Shown in pieces: positions 10,401 to 18,563 of a DNA stretch of 21,243 nt; position 1 is the first letter of the stretch; each line of letters starts with the position of its first letter. The position numbers and the translations under genes were made by a program. The notes under the pieces are model-generated. The model did no database searches. It saw only the letters and a program-made list of their open reading frames with translations, and had not been told where the DNA came from. Where the stretch lies: the NCBI GenBank assembly GCA_015679605.1, contig JAAAVE010000364.1, forward strand, positions 1 to 21,243. The letters are read 5' to 3'. The stretch is from Podila epigama (taxonomy: Eukaryota; Mortierellomycota; Mortierellomycetes; Mortierellales; Mortierellaceae).

Positions 10401-12216
10401 CTACGGTCACTTCGTCGTCCCACCGCAGTCAAGTCCGTTGCAACTATACCAATCTCGCTACAGGAACGCCTTGCGCCACGTATGTACACCCTTTTCGACT
10501 TTTTTTCTTCTTCTTCTTCATCTTCTTCTTCGTCTTCGTCTTCGTCTTCTCCTCGACTCTTGACCCTTCAACCCAATTCAAAATCATTGATATTTCTATC
10601 TTGTTGAGTGGAGATGGCTAACTGCTTGTGAATTTTTTTTTTGTAGTCAGTTTTCCTCCGTACAGGAGCTTCAACAACACGTTGCTTCGGAACATGCCAT
10701 CGTTCAGAATGTTGCTGCACCCTCAAACGTAAAGCGTGGTCGACCCAAAAAAGGTGCATCATTGGATTCAACAGAGTCATCACCCCAACCTCAGGACGCA
10801 ACAACAGTAGTAGCGGGCAATAATTCATATCATAGCCAGTTCGGAACTCAGAATCCAAACGAATTTTATAACCAGAGTTCTCGTCCAATGTCTATGCCAG
10901 GAGCCGCGCACTCTACCTCTGCCATGTATCCAGCTCAGCGTGTACCACCCGGGTATCCAAACGCACAGTTTCCCCAGAACCAAAACATGCCTCATGGAAT
11001 GGCGCATCCATCTTCTTACGGCCATCCAGGATATGGACAGCCAACACCATACGGCCAGCCGCCGTATTCGCAGCCATTCCCCAACCCTCATCAACGTCCT
11101 GCCTATGGACAACCTCCATCAAAGGCACCGCTCTATGACCATCCACAACCTCAACAACAGCGCGATCCAGGTGCAGGACCCGACTACAGCAATGGTGCAT
11201 ATTTCTCAGGCGCTTACCCATACCAACAACCACAGCGGCAGTATGCGCCACCTCCGTCAACTTTTGGTACACCTTACCATGCAACCCAGCCTCAACCGAT
11301 TCATATGTCGGCAGCACCGCACCAAGGAGGTATTTCGCAGTATGGGCACCCTCAGAGTTATCCACACGAGGAACAACGGCCTCCAGCTACACATGCATCT
11401 GCATCGCAGTATCAACAAAAACCGCAACACCAAATGTACCCCACAACCGTCCCTGGCCAGTTTCAGCATTCCAATGCGCATCCTCAAGAACATTTTGCTC
11501 GTGGATATCAGCAGCAGCCCGTTGTTCAATCACAGCCACTGTCGAGTACGTCGACTGGTGGCGTCAATCCAATGTATGACCAACATTACTATCAAGCTCA
11601 CTCGCAACAGAAGCAGCAGCAGCAGCAACACCCCCATCAGTATCAACAACAGTATACACACCAGCACCCGCGCCCCTCTCAACATCAGCATATGAGGACA
11701 ATGCCTGGTTCCTCCATGCCGAGTACACCGCCAGCACCGTCAAGCAGTAGGGGGATGGTGATGGAAGGCGCTGGTCTCGGTCTGACAGGTGTCACGATAT
11801 CGGACCATTCTAGACTTACGCCCACCTCCAGCGTTGGGAATGATTATATTGGCTCCGCCCTGCCGGCACCTACAACGAGTCATGCAGGAGGCAATATGAT
11901 GCACCAGGGTAGTACCAATGGACACATGGCATGGAGTAATAATATCCAGTCTCCACCGGTCGATTACTTGAACAAACGACCTAAGCAGGGGCCTAATGCC
12001 TATGCTGATACCAACCATCAGATGGTTCCAGGTGGTGGTCCCGGGAAACCGTTTTCAAATGGATTGGAGAACGGTGGTATGTATGCAGCAGCACCGAGCC
12101 ATCACATGGGACATGGTCACACATTCTCGACCTCTTCTATGGAGAGCGTCATTACTGGAGGTCCTACGGGAGGTCGAAATGAAGCAGCCTCTGTGTCAGA
12201 GGCTAATGGCAATTGA
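7449..12216 (+). CDS. RSC1: RSC1/RSC2-like chromatin remodelling subunit: two bromodomains, BAH, C2H2-like finger, AT-hook, Q-rich tail
   Basis: Eleven exons join in frame: 7449-7564, 7814-7916, 8016-8150, 8326-8388, 8543-8601, 8804-8873, 9036-9197, 9340-9505, 9639-9717, 9871-10479, 10647-12216. The product is 1,043 aa. Bromodomain 1 (about 20-120) has DYPDYY and the acetyl-lysine Asn in LNAKTYN (N104). Bromodomain 2 (about 142-240) has DYPDYY and NAKQYN (N222). A BAH domain follows (about 292-420: GDFVHL, WEKS, TWFLRPDQF, VFVRGRP). Next come a C2H2-like finger (C508-x10-C519-x12-H532-x4-H537), an AT-hook (KRGRPKK, about 550-556) and roughly 480 residues rich in Q, P, H, Y and S. Two bromodomains plus BAH is the Rsc1/Rsc2 layout of the yeast RSC complex, related to polybromo. 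There the AT-hook lies between or near the bromodomains, so its place here differs. The start ATG (AAACCATGCC) gives a short basic N-terminus. Role inferred: nuclear, reading acetylated nucleosomes for a SWI/SNF-type remodeller. Confidence 0.9.
8488..8510 (+). repeat. (CTTT)n microsatellite in intron 4 of the RSC-like gene
   Basis: Six CTTT-type units sit in the intron 8389-8542, near its polypyrimidine region. Comparable (TTC)n/(GTCTTC)n runs occupy about 10502-10552 in intron 10 (10480-10646), and CA-rich runs fill intron 1 (7565-7813). Confidence 0.8.
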
Positions 12217-12469
12217 ATATAAGAATGCAGCACTGTAATAAGAGCTTGAGAGATTCTTTGCTTTTTTAGCCTCGCGAATGCGACTTTTTTTTCGTTTTCT
12301 TTTTCTTTTTCATGTTTTGTTTTGTTTTCGTTGGGTTTGTCCGACTTTGTATCATTCTCATGCATCTTCTGTTTCGTAGTCTTCTTCCTTCTTTCTCGTT
12401 CTGTTCATCGTTTGTTTGTGTTTTTCGTTTGTATTGAATCGTTGCAGATATATACGTTCTTGACAATCG

Positions 12470-12475
12470 AATAAA
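12470..12475 (+). terminator. Poly(A) signal AATAAA for the RSC-like gene
   Basis: AATAAA lies 254 nt after the TGA at 12214-12216, following a long T-rich 3' region, and is followed by an A-run. The opposing gene's stop codon is at 12557, so the two 3' ends are close and may overlap. Confidence 0.5.
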
Positions 12476-12556
12476 AAAAAATTGTATTCCTTGTCTGTGC
12501 AAAACCTTGGTAGTTATAATACAAATGATACGAACAAAGGAGAAAAAAGAAAAAAT

Positions 12557-15500
12557 TCATCCGACCATGAACCATGGTTTGTCACGAGAAGTATACTGAC
12601 GAACCGGTCGTTTAAACGGAACAGCCAAGGGACCAAAGAAATTAATGCCCTCACTCCGATCTTTAGCAGACCGTTTCTGTTGCAATGCCTCCATGTCGTG
12701 TGGGTGATCCATTACGTGAATGACACCGAGTTCCCAATTCCGCATACTGATCATGAGTCCGAGCTCGGAGGCTGGTGTGGGTACGGAATCGGATGTGATC
12801 TCGACATAGGATGGTTTTTTACCAGCTTTTTTCTTTTGTGAGATGGTTCCCCATGCTGATTCTGTAAAGTTGGCGCTCCTGATGTTTATTTTAGTGAAAG
12901 GTAGAAGAGGAAGAGGACGAGAGGATATTAGTTTTTCTGAGGAGGTTTTTACCATACAACACGAAATCAAATGCTACCAAGTTTTTTTAACCTACCCCAC
13001 ATAAAACCATCCTGCAGGAGCAACATTCGACGTTGAAGCCGCCGATGTTGAAGAATTTCCACTTTGAGTCGTCGTCACGCCAACAATATCAGCAGCATTA
13101 GGACGAGGCCGTGCTAGACAGACTTTAGAATGCATCAAAGAACCCTTCATCCCCGCAACACATTCAAAATCATGCAAGACCGGTTTTGGGAACGAGGGTT
13201 CTTTCCAGAAGTGTTCTTGAAAACAGATTGTGCCTGCTCCCATTTCTCCGTTTCGACTCTCTTGGACGGTTCGTTCTGTCGGGAAGATGATTTTGATAGG
13301 GGGCATTAATTCTTCAGGGTCGAGACGGGATCTTGTTCGGACGGGTAATCCTCGCGCTGCGTTATCGAATTCTGTTAGGAACTTTAGTGTAAGTCTTCCA
13401 ATGGAGCTGGTCTAAGGTTTTTTTTTTTGTAATTTTGAGGAAAGGAAAGTTAAAAAAAACGAAACGCGTCATGATCACGATGTACTTTTTTTTTTCTCTC
13501 TTTCAAAACGTGGGATGGGACATAATATGTATAGAGATAGCAATAATAATAATAAAAGATACTTACTTGATATTCCATCATCCAAGGTTGACGACGTGGA
13601 TTGACAGCCTCCATCACTTTAGCGAATCGTGCAATGCCATAGGCATGGTCAGCAAACACTGGATGGGATCCCTGCACCGTAGGAATTAGATGTACCTAAC
13701 CATTCGAGAAGAAAAAAAAGAAACATGACGCGATTTGTTACAATGGGACGATTTTAACAAAACACAAAGGACCACCAAAATAAAAAAGAAAAAAAAAAAA
13801 AAAAGTTTTTTACCTTTGCGGAACTAAAGTCGATACATTCAACAACCCGAAGAATCTTTGTGGGGATGGTCATGACCTCCAGAAAGTTGTAGAGTGTACT
13901 TCCAAATGACCCCAGCTCCGTGGGATTGGATACACGAGTAGGTAACATTGGAAAGTCTTGCACATAGAGTGTGTTGACCATCTCGCTCCAGTCATGAGGT
14001 ACCTAGTTTTTGAGTGTATTTTTGATGTTAAAACGGTGCTTTCAAGTTAAGGATGGTTGTATGGACGAATGAACAAAAAACATTGTCGTTCGTCAATATT
14101 GTAAAACCGTCCTCCTCATTTTTTTTTCTCTTTAAGAATATTGAAAAAAAAAATTCCATACCAAGTTGGCAGAGCCGATCACAACTCGACAAAAGCTGGC
14201 GTAAAACAATAGCATTAGCTTTGGGTGAAAAGACCCATATCCAGTCAAAGGTGGATGCAACTCTGTCACCTTGCCTGTCGTCCTAAATCCTGGCTTTTTG
14301 TAAAAATAAAAAGATGAGAGAGTTCCTGTCAGTGGATATAGCTTGGCAGTGTGCGCATTTTGCTTCCTAAAACGACATCGCCATGTAGAAACTAGGGTGC
14401 TTTTTTGTTACACATACACTCTCTCCCATCTTTGAACTCCAGTGTGTGACCAACAGTTGTGGCACTGTTCGAGGCAGATATTTTTCCAACCAGAACGAGT
14501 CCAGTTGAAAGCTCGTCATCACAGCCTTTTGAATAAATTCTCGGTCAATCAAGTCGTCAATCCGCACAGTGTTGGGCCCTTTGACTGTCCCTTGGATATA
14601 CGTGTTTTTGAAGGTCGCCTCTGTGTACTGAATAGGGTAGAGATCTGCCAGTTGCTGGAGTCGCGCGGTTTCTTGCTCATGAGGTTGCGGGTTCTTCATT
14701 CGCGTAGTAGTGTCAGTAGTGTTGCCCATACTAGGTTTACTTTGTGCAAATCGAAATCCTGTTGACATGGACATGGGTGGAGACGGCGGTGCTGGTGCTG
14801 ATGCTGGTGCTGGTGGCGGAGATGGCGAGAATGAAGGTAGACGTGCCCGTTTTGGACGCGTCGACAAACCACTACTTGGGAAACTCCTCTCAGTCATCTC
14901 GCTCACGATGCTGGTCATGTCACTAGCATGTCGCTTAGTGGCACGGTCTTCATGTACTGTGGTAGTAGAGTTTTGTGTTTCCTCTTGTGTGTTAGCTCGC
15001 TTCCTTGCATTTAACCGCTCTTGCCGCTCTCTCTCCATTTCGGCGCGCGACATGCCCGCAAGCACGCTTATGGTTGGGACGTCAACGGGCGACAGCGCCG
15101 CCGAGTGAACCTTGGCGTCCTGGCCACCGCTGCTCGATGTTGATCCTGATCCTGTGTTGGACGGTGTCCCTGACTCGAGAAGAGACATTTCCAGCGCGAG
15201 TTTCAACTGCTTCTCTTCTTCATCCGAGCCATCCGAGTCATCCTTTGCGTGTTTACGGTGGGTGGCAAGGTCGCCTAGACCTTCGGAGCGCGTAGAGTAT
15301 CCACTCAAGGGTATAACGTCATTATCTTTGTCTCTGTCCGTATCGCTGTCATCATCAGAAAAGTCTGCAATGAAGAACGATGGTGGTGGTGGTGGTGGTA
15401 GTGGTCGCCTTGTATTATTAAGTTCTGAAGGTAGTAGTGGCGGTGAATGCTGTGATCCTGTTACTGAATGCGTCGATTCTGCTGGCTGTTGACCTGATTC

Positions 15501-15557
15501 GAGTAATGATAAACGGATAGCTTCAGCTATCTGCCAGTCTTCTTCATCCTGATCCAT
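12557..15557 (-). CDS. TDP1: Tyrosyl-DNA phosphodiesterase 1 family protein with two UIMs
   Basis: Six exons on the minus strand: 15557-14418, 14293-14162, 14002-13814, 13695-13567, 13411-12996, 12878-12557, giving 775 aa. All introns are GT-AG (117-159 nt). The second acceptor is uncertain: AAG ending at 14294 or CAG ending at 14290 with a different donor. N-terminal UIMs are canonical (A-x3-S-x2-E): AIRLSLLE (13-20) and ALEMSLLE (121-128). A Pro/Ser/Asp-rich linker with a basic RPKRARL follows. The catalytic core has both HxK motifs, H403-P-K405 in GSFHPKLMLLFY followed by SANL, and H624-S-K626 in MHSKVCL followed by WFYVGSANF. These match the two phosphodiesterase halves of Tdp1, which cleaves 3'-phosphotyrosyl bonds of stalled topoisomerase I. 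The Met at 15557 is preferred over an in-frame Met at 15647, which would add a poly-Phe segment. UIMs imply recruitment to ubiquitinated proteins. Nuclear role inferred. Confidence 0.9.
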
Positions 15558-15751
15558 GGTTGTTCTTGTGAAGGCATGAATGGAATCAAAAAGATTTTTT
15601 AAAAAAAAAAAAAAGTATGTGAATGCAGAACACTTTTGCATGTCCACAAGTGACTGTGCCCTTTGTCACAATGACCGAACAATTACACCAAAAGAGGTAA
15701 GAACTTGATTCCGACCACTAATGTTTTATTTATTCTCCTAGATCTTTAATC
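15558..15751. promoter_or_regulatory. Bidirectional promoter between TDP1-like and MTRFR-like genes
   Basis: Only 194 bp separate the two divergent start codons. The segment has a 14-A run (about 15601-15614). It also has a plausible 45-nt intron, 15697-15741: donor GTAAGA, branch-like CACTAAT, acceptor CTCCTAG. This intron would lie in the 5' leader of the rightward gene, ending 10 nt before its ATG. Shared promoter function is inferred from geometry. Confidence 0.65.
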
Positions 15752-15843
15752 ATGTCAACGATTGCCCGTTCATGTCAACAACTACGACTCGGCCATTGGG
15801 TCCGAGTGCCTTCTTCATCAGCAACTCTCGTAGTACAAAGTAG
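15640..15843 (+). other. Possible spliced upstream ORF encoding a UBZ-like CxxC...HxxxC finger
   Basis: The ATG at 15640 starts a frame that runs to 15696. If the candidate 45-nt intron 15697-15741 is removed, it continues in frame 15742-15843 to a TAG, giving 52 aa. It reads CALC...FNHVNDC: Cys codons at 15655, 15664 and 15763 and His at 15751, spaced C-x2-C-x13-H-x3-C. This resembles Rad18/UBZ4 fingers, which usually have 11 residues in the middle gap. It overlaps the MTRFR-like start in another frame. A uORF, an alternative N-terminus or coincidence are all possible. Confidence 0.25.
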
Positions 15844-16720
15844 GCAAATCCCTACTCTACACCGCGCAGCTTCACTTTTTTGTAGTCAGCAGGCACGTGG
15901 AGCAGCTTTCCTCCGGCCAGGACCAGGACGTGAACTGTTCTCAAAAAACAAACAAAGATCTAGCTTGTCCTCGGCAATAGAGTCATCACCGTCAACGTTA
16001 TCGTCAGCATCATTGTCATCATCTTCAGCAGCAGCAGCAACAGCAACAACAACAACAACAGTAGTAGAAGCTGCGGAGACTCTATTAGATGATACAGACG
16101 AGGAATCCATGTCTCAAGATTTGTCAAAGGATGAGGATGATACAGAGACCAACGCCTCATCTGCAGCAACAGCAACAGCAAAAGCAGCGCATCCATCCAA
16201 GAAGCCATTCCAATACAAAGAGATCATTCTCCTCGAAACCGATTTCCGTGAACGGTTCGTCAAGGGAGGCGGCAACGGTGGTCAAAAGATCAACAAGACC
16301 AACAGCAATGTGGAATTAAAACATTACGAGACTGGGATTGTGGTTCAGTGTCAGGCAACACGGTCTTTACCCCAGAATCGTAAACTGGCACGACGGATCC
16401 TAGTGGATCGATTGGATGAATATTATAATGGCGAGATGTCGAAACGTGGTCAAAAGGCTGCCAAGATTCGAGAAAAGAAACGGAGAGCGGCACGCAAGTC
16501 ATCCAAGAAGTATCAACATCATGACAATGAACAGGATGAAGAGAGTTTTGCTGGCAAGGATGAAGATGGTCTTGATGATAAAGACCATGGGTCTGAACAT
16601 GATCAGGATGGGACGTTTGGAGTGAGCGCGCCATCGTTGAATTCAATCCGTTATACAACACTGGAGGAAGTACTCGCCAGCGACACCCGAAAAGCATCAA
16701 GAAGAAAGACCAAGCAATAA
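15752..16720 (+). CDS. MTRFR: Mitochondrial release-factor-like GGQ protein (MTRFR/Rso55 type)
   Basis: Single-exon frame of 322 aa ending in three consecutive TAA codons. The first 60 residues hold many Arg and no Asp/Glu (first acidic residue E61), which fits a mitochondrial targeting peptide and supports the ATG at 15752. A Ser/Ala/Thr-rich linker partly encoded by CAG/CAA repeats follows. Then comes the RF-1-type domain (about 152-250): FVKGGGNGGQKINKT with GGQ at 176-178, ELKH, GIVVQC, TRSLPQNRKLARRIL, and a Lys/Arg-rich helix. Lacking codon-recognition domains, it belongs to the C12orf65/MTRFR-Rso55-Pth4 group, which hydrolyses peptidyl-tRNA on stalled or split mitochondrial ribosomes. 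After the basic helix an Asp/Glu/His-rich tail of about 70 residues is unusual. If the leader intron 15697-15741 is used, an ATG at 15671 would add 12 in-frame residues. It diverges from TDP1 and converges on the arrestin gene. Confidence 0.9.
   Translation: MSTIARSCQQLRLGHWVRVPSSSATLVVQSRQIPTLHRAASLFCSQQARGAAFLRPGPGRELFSKNKQRSSLSSAIESSPSTLSSASLSSSSAAAATATTTTTVVEAAETLLDDTDEESMSQDLSKDEDDTETNASSAATATAKAAHPSKKPFQYKEIILLETDFRERFVKGGGNGGQKINKTNSNVELKHYETGIVVQCQATRSLPQNRKLARRILVDRLDEYYNGEMSKRGQKAAKIREKKRRAARKSSKKYQHHDNEQDEESFAGKDEDGLDDKDHGSEHDQDGTFGVSAPSLNSIRYTTLEEVLASDTRKASRRKTKQ
16030..16062 (+). repeat. Coding CAG/CAA trinucleotide run (Ala/Thr tract)
   Basis: AGCAGCAGCAACAGCAACAAC-type triplets inside the MTRFR-like gene are read in the frame giving alternating Ala and Thr. 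The tract sits in the low-complexity linker between targeting peptide and GGQ domain, so length changes should be tolerated. Confidence 0.8.
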
Positions 16721-16739
16721 TAATAATATACGATTTTTG

Positions 16740-18563
16740 TTATATTGAGTGTCTGATACCATCGCCATCTTCATACGCAGGAAGTGTCGCATTGAAGTGA
16801 TGATGCCCCAATACCGCCTTGAGCGCGTCATCATCATCATCATCATCATCATAATCATCACCGTCATTTTCACCATCAACGTATGCAAGTTCGCCACTAC
16901 TGTAATAACAACTTGGTCCCGAACCACTACTCATGCTCTGTCGCGGATGACTGTCTTCATAGGATGAATGTGCATATGAACATGGCCTATACATGTCGCT
17001 ATTGAAACTTAGACGCGTCTCGTACGTTGCTACTTCTTGTAATGATGCGACAGATGTTGAGAACGAACCCATGTAAGTGGGCAGTCCAGACGCGTCTTCC
17101 TGAGGGCCGGAAGGAGCACCACAAAGAACGACTGGAATATCGCCGATGGTCCACAATGCGGGCCGCCTAGAGCCGGAGGAAGATGATGAAGCCTCTGAAG
17201 AAGAAGAAGAGGTACCAGAGACCTGAAGCGAACACCGTAGGAAATGCTGAATCTCAATGTCGATTGCACCAAACTCCGAGTCTTGAATAGTACTGTCTAC
17301 AGAGGTTGGCTCGATGGAAGGTGCATGTGCATTTTTGTGGCTATAGGTAGATGGATTACAATTCCGAACCGAGTACAAGTCCTTGGGTCCTCGGATGGGA
17401 GTCGGCGTGGAAAAAGTCACTGTTTTGGAAAGAGTTGGATGGTTGTTGCTGTTGGTAGAAGAGGGGGCGCTTTGTTCCCTGAGCCATGCACTTGTGCTAG
17501 ACTGGTTGTACACAGCACGGTCTTTAACACCAATCACCGACAAGCTTGATGCAGGCGCGTTAGACGACGCTGTTGAAGGTGCCAAAGGTCGTGTTACGGG
17601 TCGACACGTCTGCTTTTGCACGCGATAGATGGCACGTTCCCATAGTTCTATTTGAAGGGACTGCACGTCCATAGGTGTCTGACCAAGAGACTTGATTTGG
17701 ACCTTGATTTCTGGTGTGCTCTTGAGAGGCAATTGTGCGTAGGCAATCGTTGCCTTCGCCTCTAATTGACCAGGCCAGATATTCGAGACGGACGCTGGTG
17801 TGAGCTCGACATTCTCCTCATTGTGGTTCCCATCTGCAGAAGAATTACCAGGACTTTGGGAAATGGCCGTTCCGTCCATAGTGTCAACCGTAGAAGAAGG
17901 AACCGACCGCGACAATGTTCCTGCACGGTAGACCTGGACCGTCATTGTGTGCTGAATGTCTCCAGAACCGACATTGATAAGTGACAAGAGTCGTGACCGA
18001 TTCTTGTATTGCGCCATTGTCAGTGTTGCAGTTAATCCATAGATGGTTCCTCCATGCGGTGTCATGACAGATGGTGGGACATGATTGGGGACTGGTATTT
18101 CAAACTCGAACGACAAAAGATTCCCATCAATATGCAGGCGCGGACTGATACCAATACTCGAGTGTACATCGTCGCAATGCACCGAGGATGGCGAAATTGA
18201 AGACGCGGTAGGGGAAAAGACACGGTCAGAGGGATTGCAGGAACCCGTGTGATGTGGTTCAAGTGTATAGAAACGCGCATGGTCCGAATGAGGGGCAAGG
18301 AGAAAGTGTTGAATACGCAAGTGTTGACGCGAGTAATGAGCGCGTTTGCTGGTTGTGCCAAGGTTGCATAAATGCGTGGTTCCGCTTAGAGTGAGGGCAA
18401 GCGAGGCGACATGGATGGGCTTGGTAAGGGTGATGAGGACGGTGCCTTTGAGAAGGGATGTAGTCGCTGCTGGCGCTGGTGTTGACGAGTCTAGCGAGAA
18501 TGATGTAGAAGGTGGATTGACGGAGAGGTACGCGTCGCGCAATTTGATTTGAAGGGAAGCCAT
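16740..18563 (-). CDS. Alpha-arrestin-like trafficking adaptor with LPxY motifs
   Basis: Intronless minus-strand frame of 607 aa, starting MASLQIKL with the ATG in AGAAATGG context. The N-terminal half looks like an arrestin N domain: LKGTVLITLTKPI (38-50), ALTLSGTTHL (56-65), FEFEIPVPN (152-160), PPSVMTPHGGTIYGLTATL (163-181). About 262-312 (IWPGQLEAKATIAYAQLPL, VQIKSLGQTP, IELWERAIYRV) fits the start of an arrestin C domain. It is interrupted by a Ser/Thr/Asn-rich insert (about 325-435) before IDIEIQHFLRCSLQV (434-448) and WTIGDIPVVLCG (471-482). Two LPxY sites, LPTY (494-497) and LPAY (594-597), match the PY-type signals by which fungal ARTs recruit Rsp5/Nedd4 ubiquitin ligases. An Asp run (569-579) precedes the C-terminus. 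Expected role: cytosolic adaptor for endocytosis or ubiquitination of membrane transporters; cargo unknown. No closer family name can be given. Confidence 0.8.
   Translation of the reverse strand: MASLQIKLRDAYLSVNPPSTSFSLDSSTPAPAATTSLLKGTVLITLTKPIHVASLALTLSGTTHLCNLGTTSKRAHYSRQHLRIQHFLLAPHSDHARFYTLEPHHTGSCNPSDRVFSPTASSISPSSVHCDDVHSSIGISPRLHIDGNLLSFEFEIPVPNHVPPSVMTPHGGTIYGLTATLTMAQYKNRSRLLSLINVGSGDIQHTMTVQVYRAGTLSRSVPSSTVDTMDGTAISQSPGNSSADGNHNEENVELTPASVSNIWPGQLEAKATIAYAQLPLKSTPEIKVQIKSLGQTPMDVQSLQIELWERAIYRVQKQTCRPVTRPLAPSTASSNAPASSLSVIGVKDRAVYNQSSTSAWLREQSAPSSTNSNNHPTLSKTVTFSTPTPIRGPKDLYSVRNCNPSTYSHKNAHAPSIEPTSVDSTIQDSEFGAIDIEIQHFLRCSLQVSGTSSSSSEASSSSSGSRRPALWTIGDIPVVLCGAPSGPQEDASGLPTYMGSFSTSVASLQEVATYETRLSFNSDMYRPCSYAHSSYEDSHPRQSMSSGSGPSCYYSSGELAYVDGENDGDDYDDDDDDDDALKAVLGHHHFNATLPAYEDGDGIRHSI
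16829..16857. repeat. Coding CAT/ATC triplet run encoding the Asp tract of the arrestin-like protein
   Basis: About nine CAT/ATC triplets on the + strand are read on the minus strand as GAT codons, giving a near-continuous poly-Asp stretch about 20 residues before the final LPAY motif. Confidence 0.8.

Noticed and set aside
10940-11695. 251-codon plus frame overlapping the Q-rich tail
   Set aside because: A shifted-frame shadow of the Q/P/H-rich coding exon; no independent start context or domain.
15558-15647. Upstream in-frame Met for the TDP1-like protein at 15647
   Set aside because: It would add 30 residues including a Phe run encoded by the poly-A/T tract; the UIM follows the Met at 15557 immediately, which is a more natural start.
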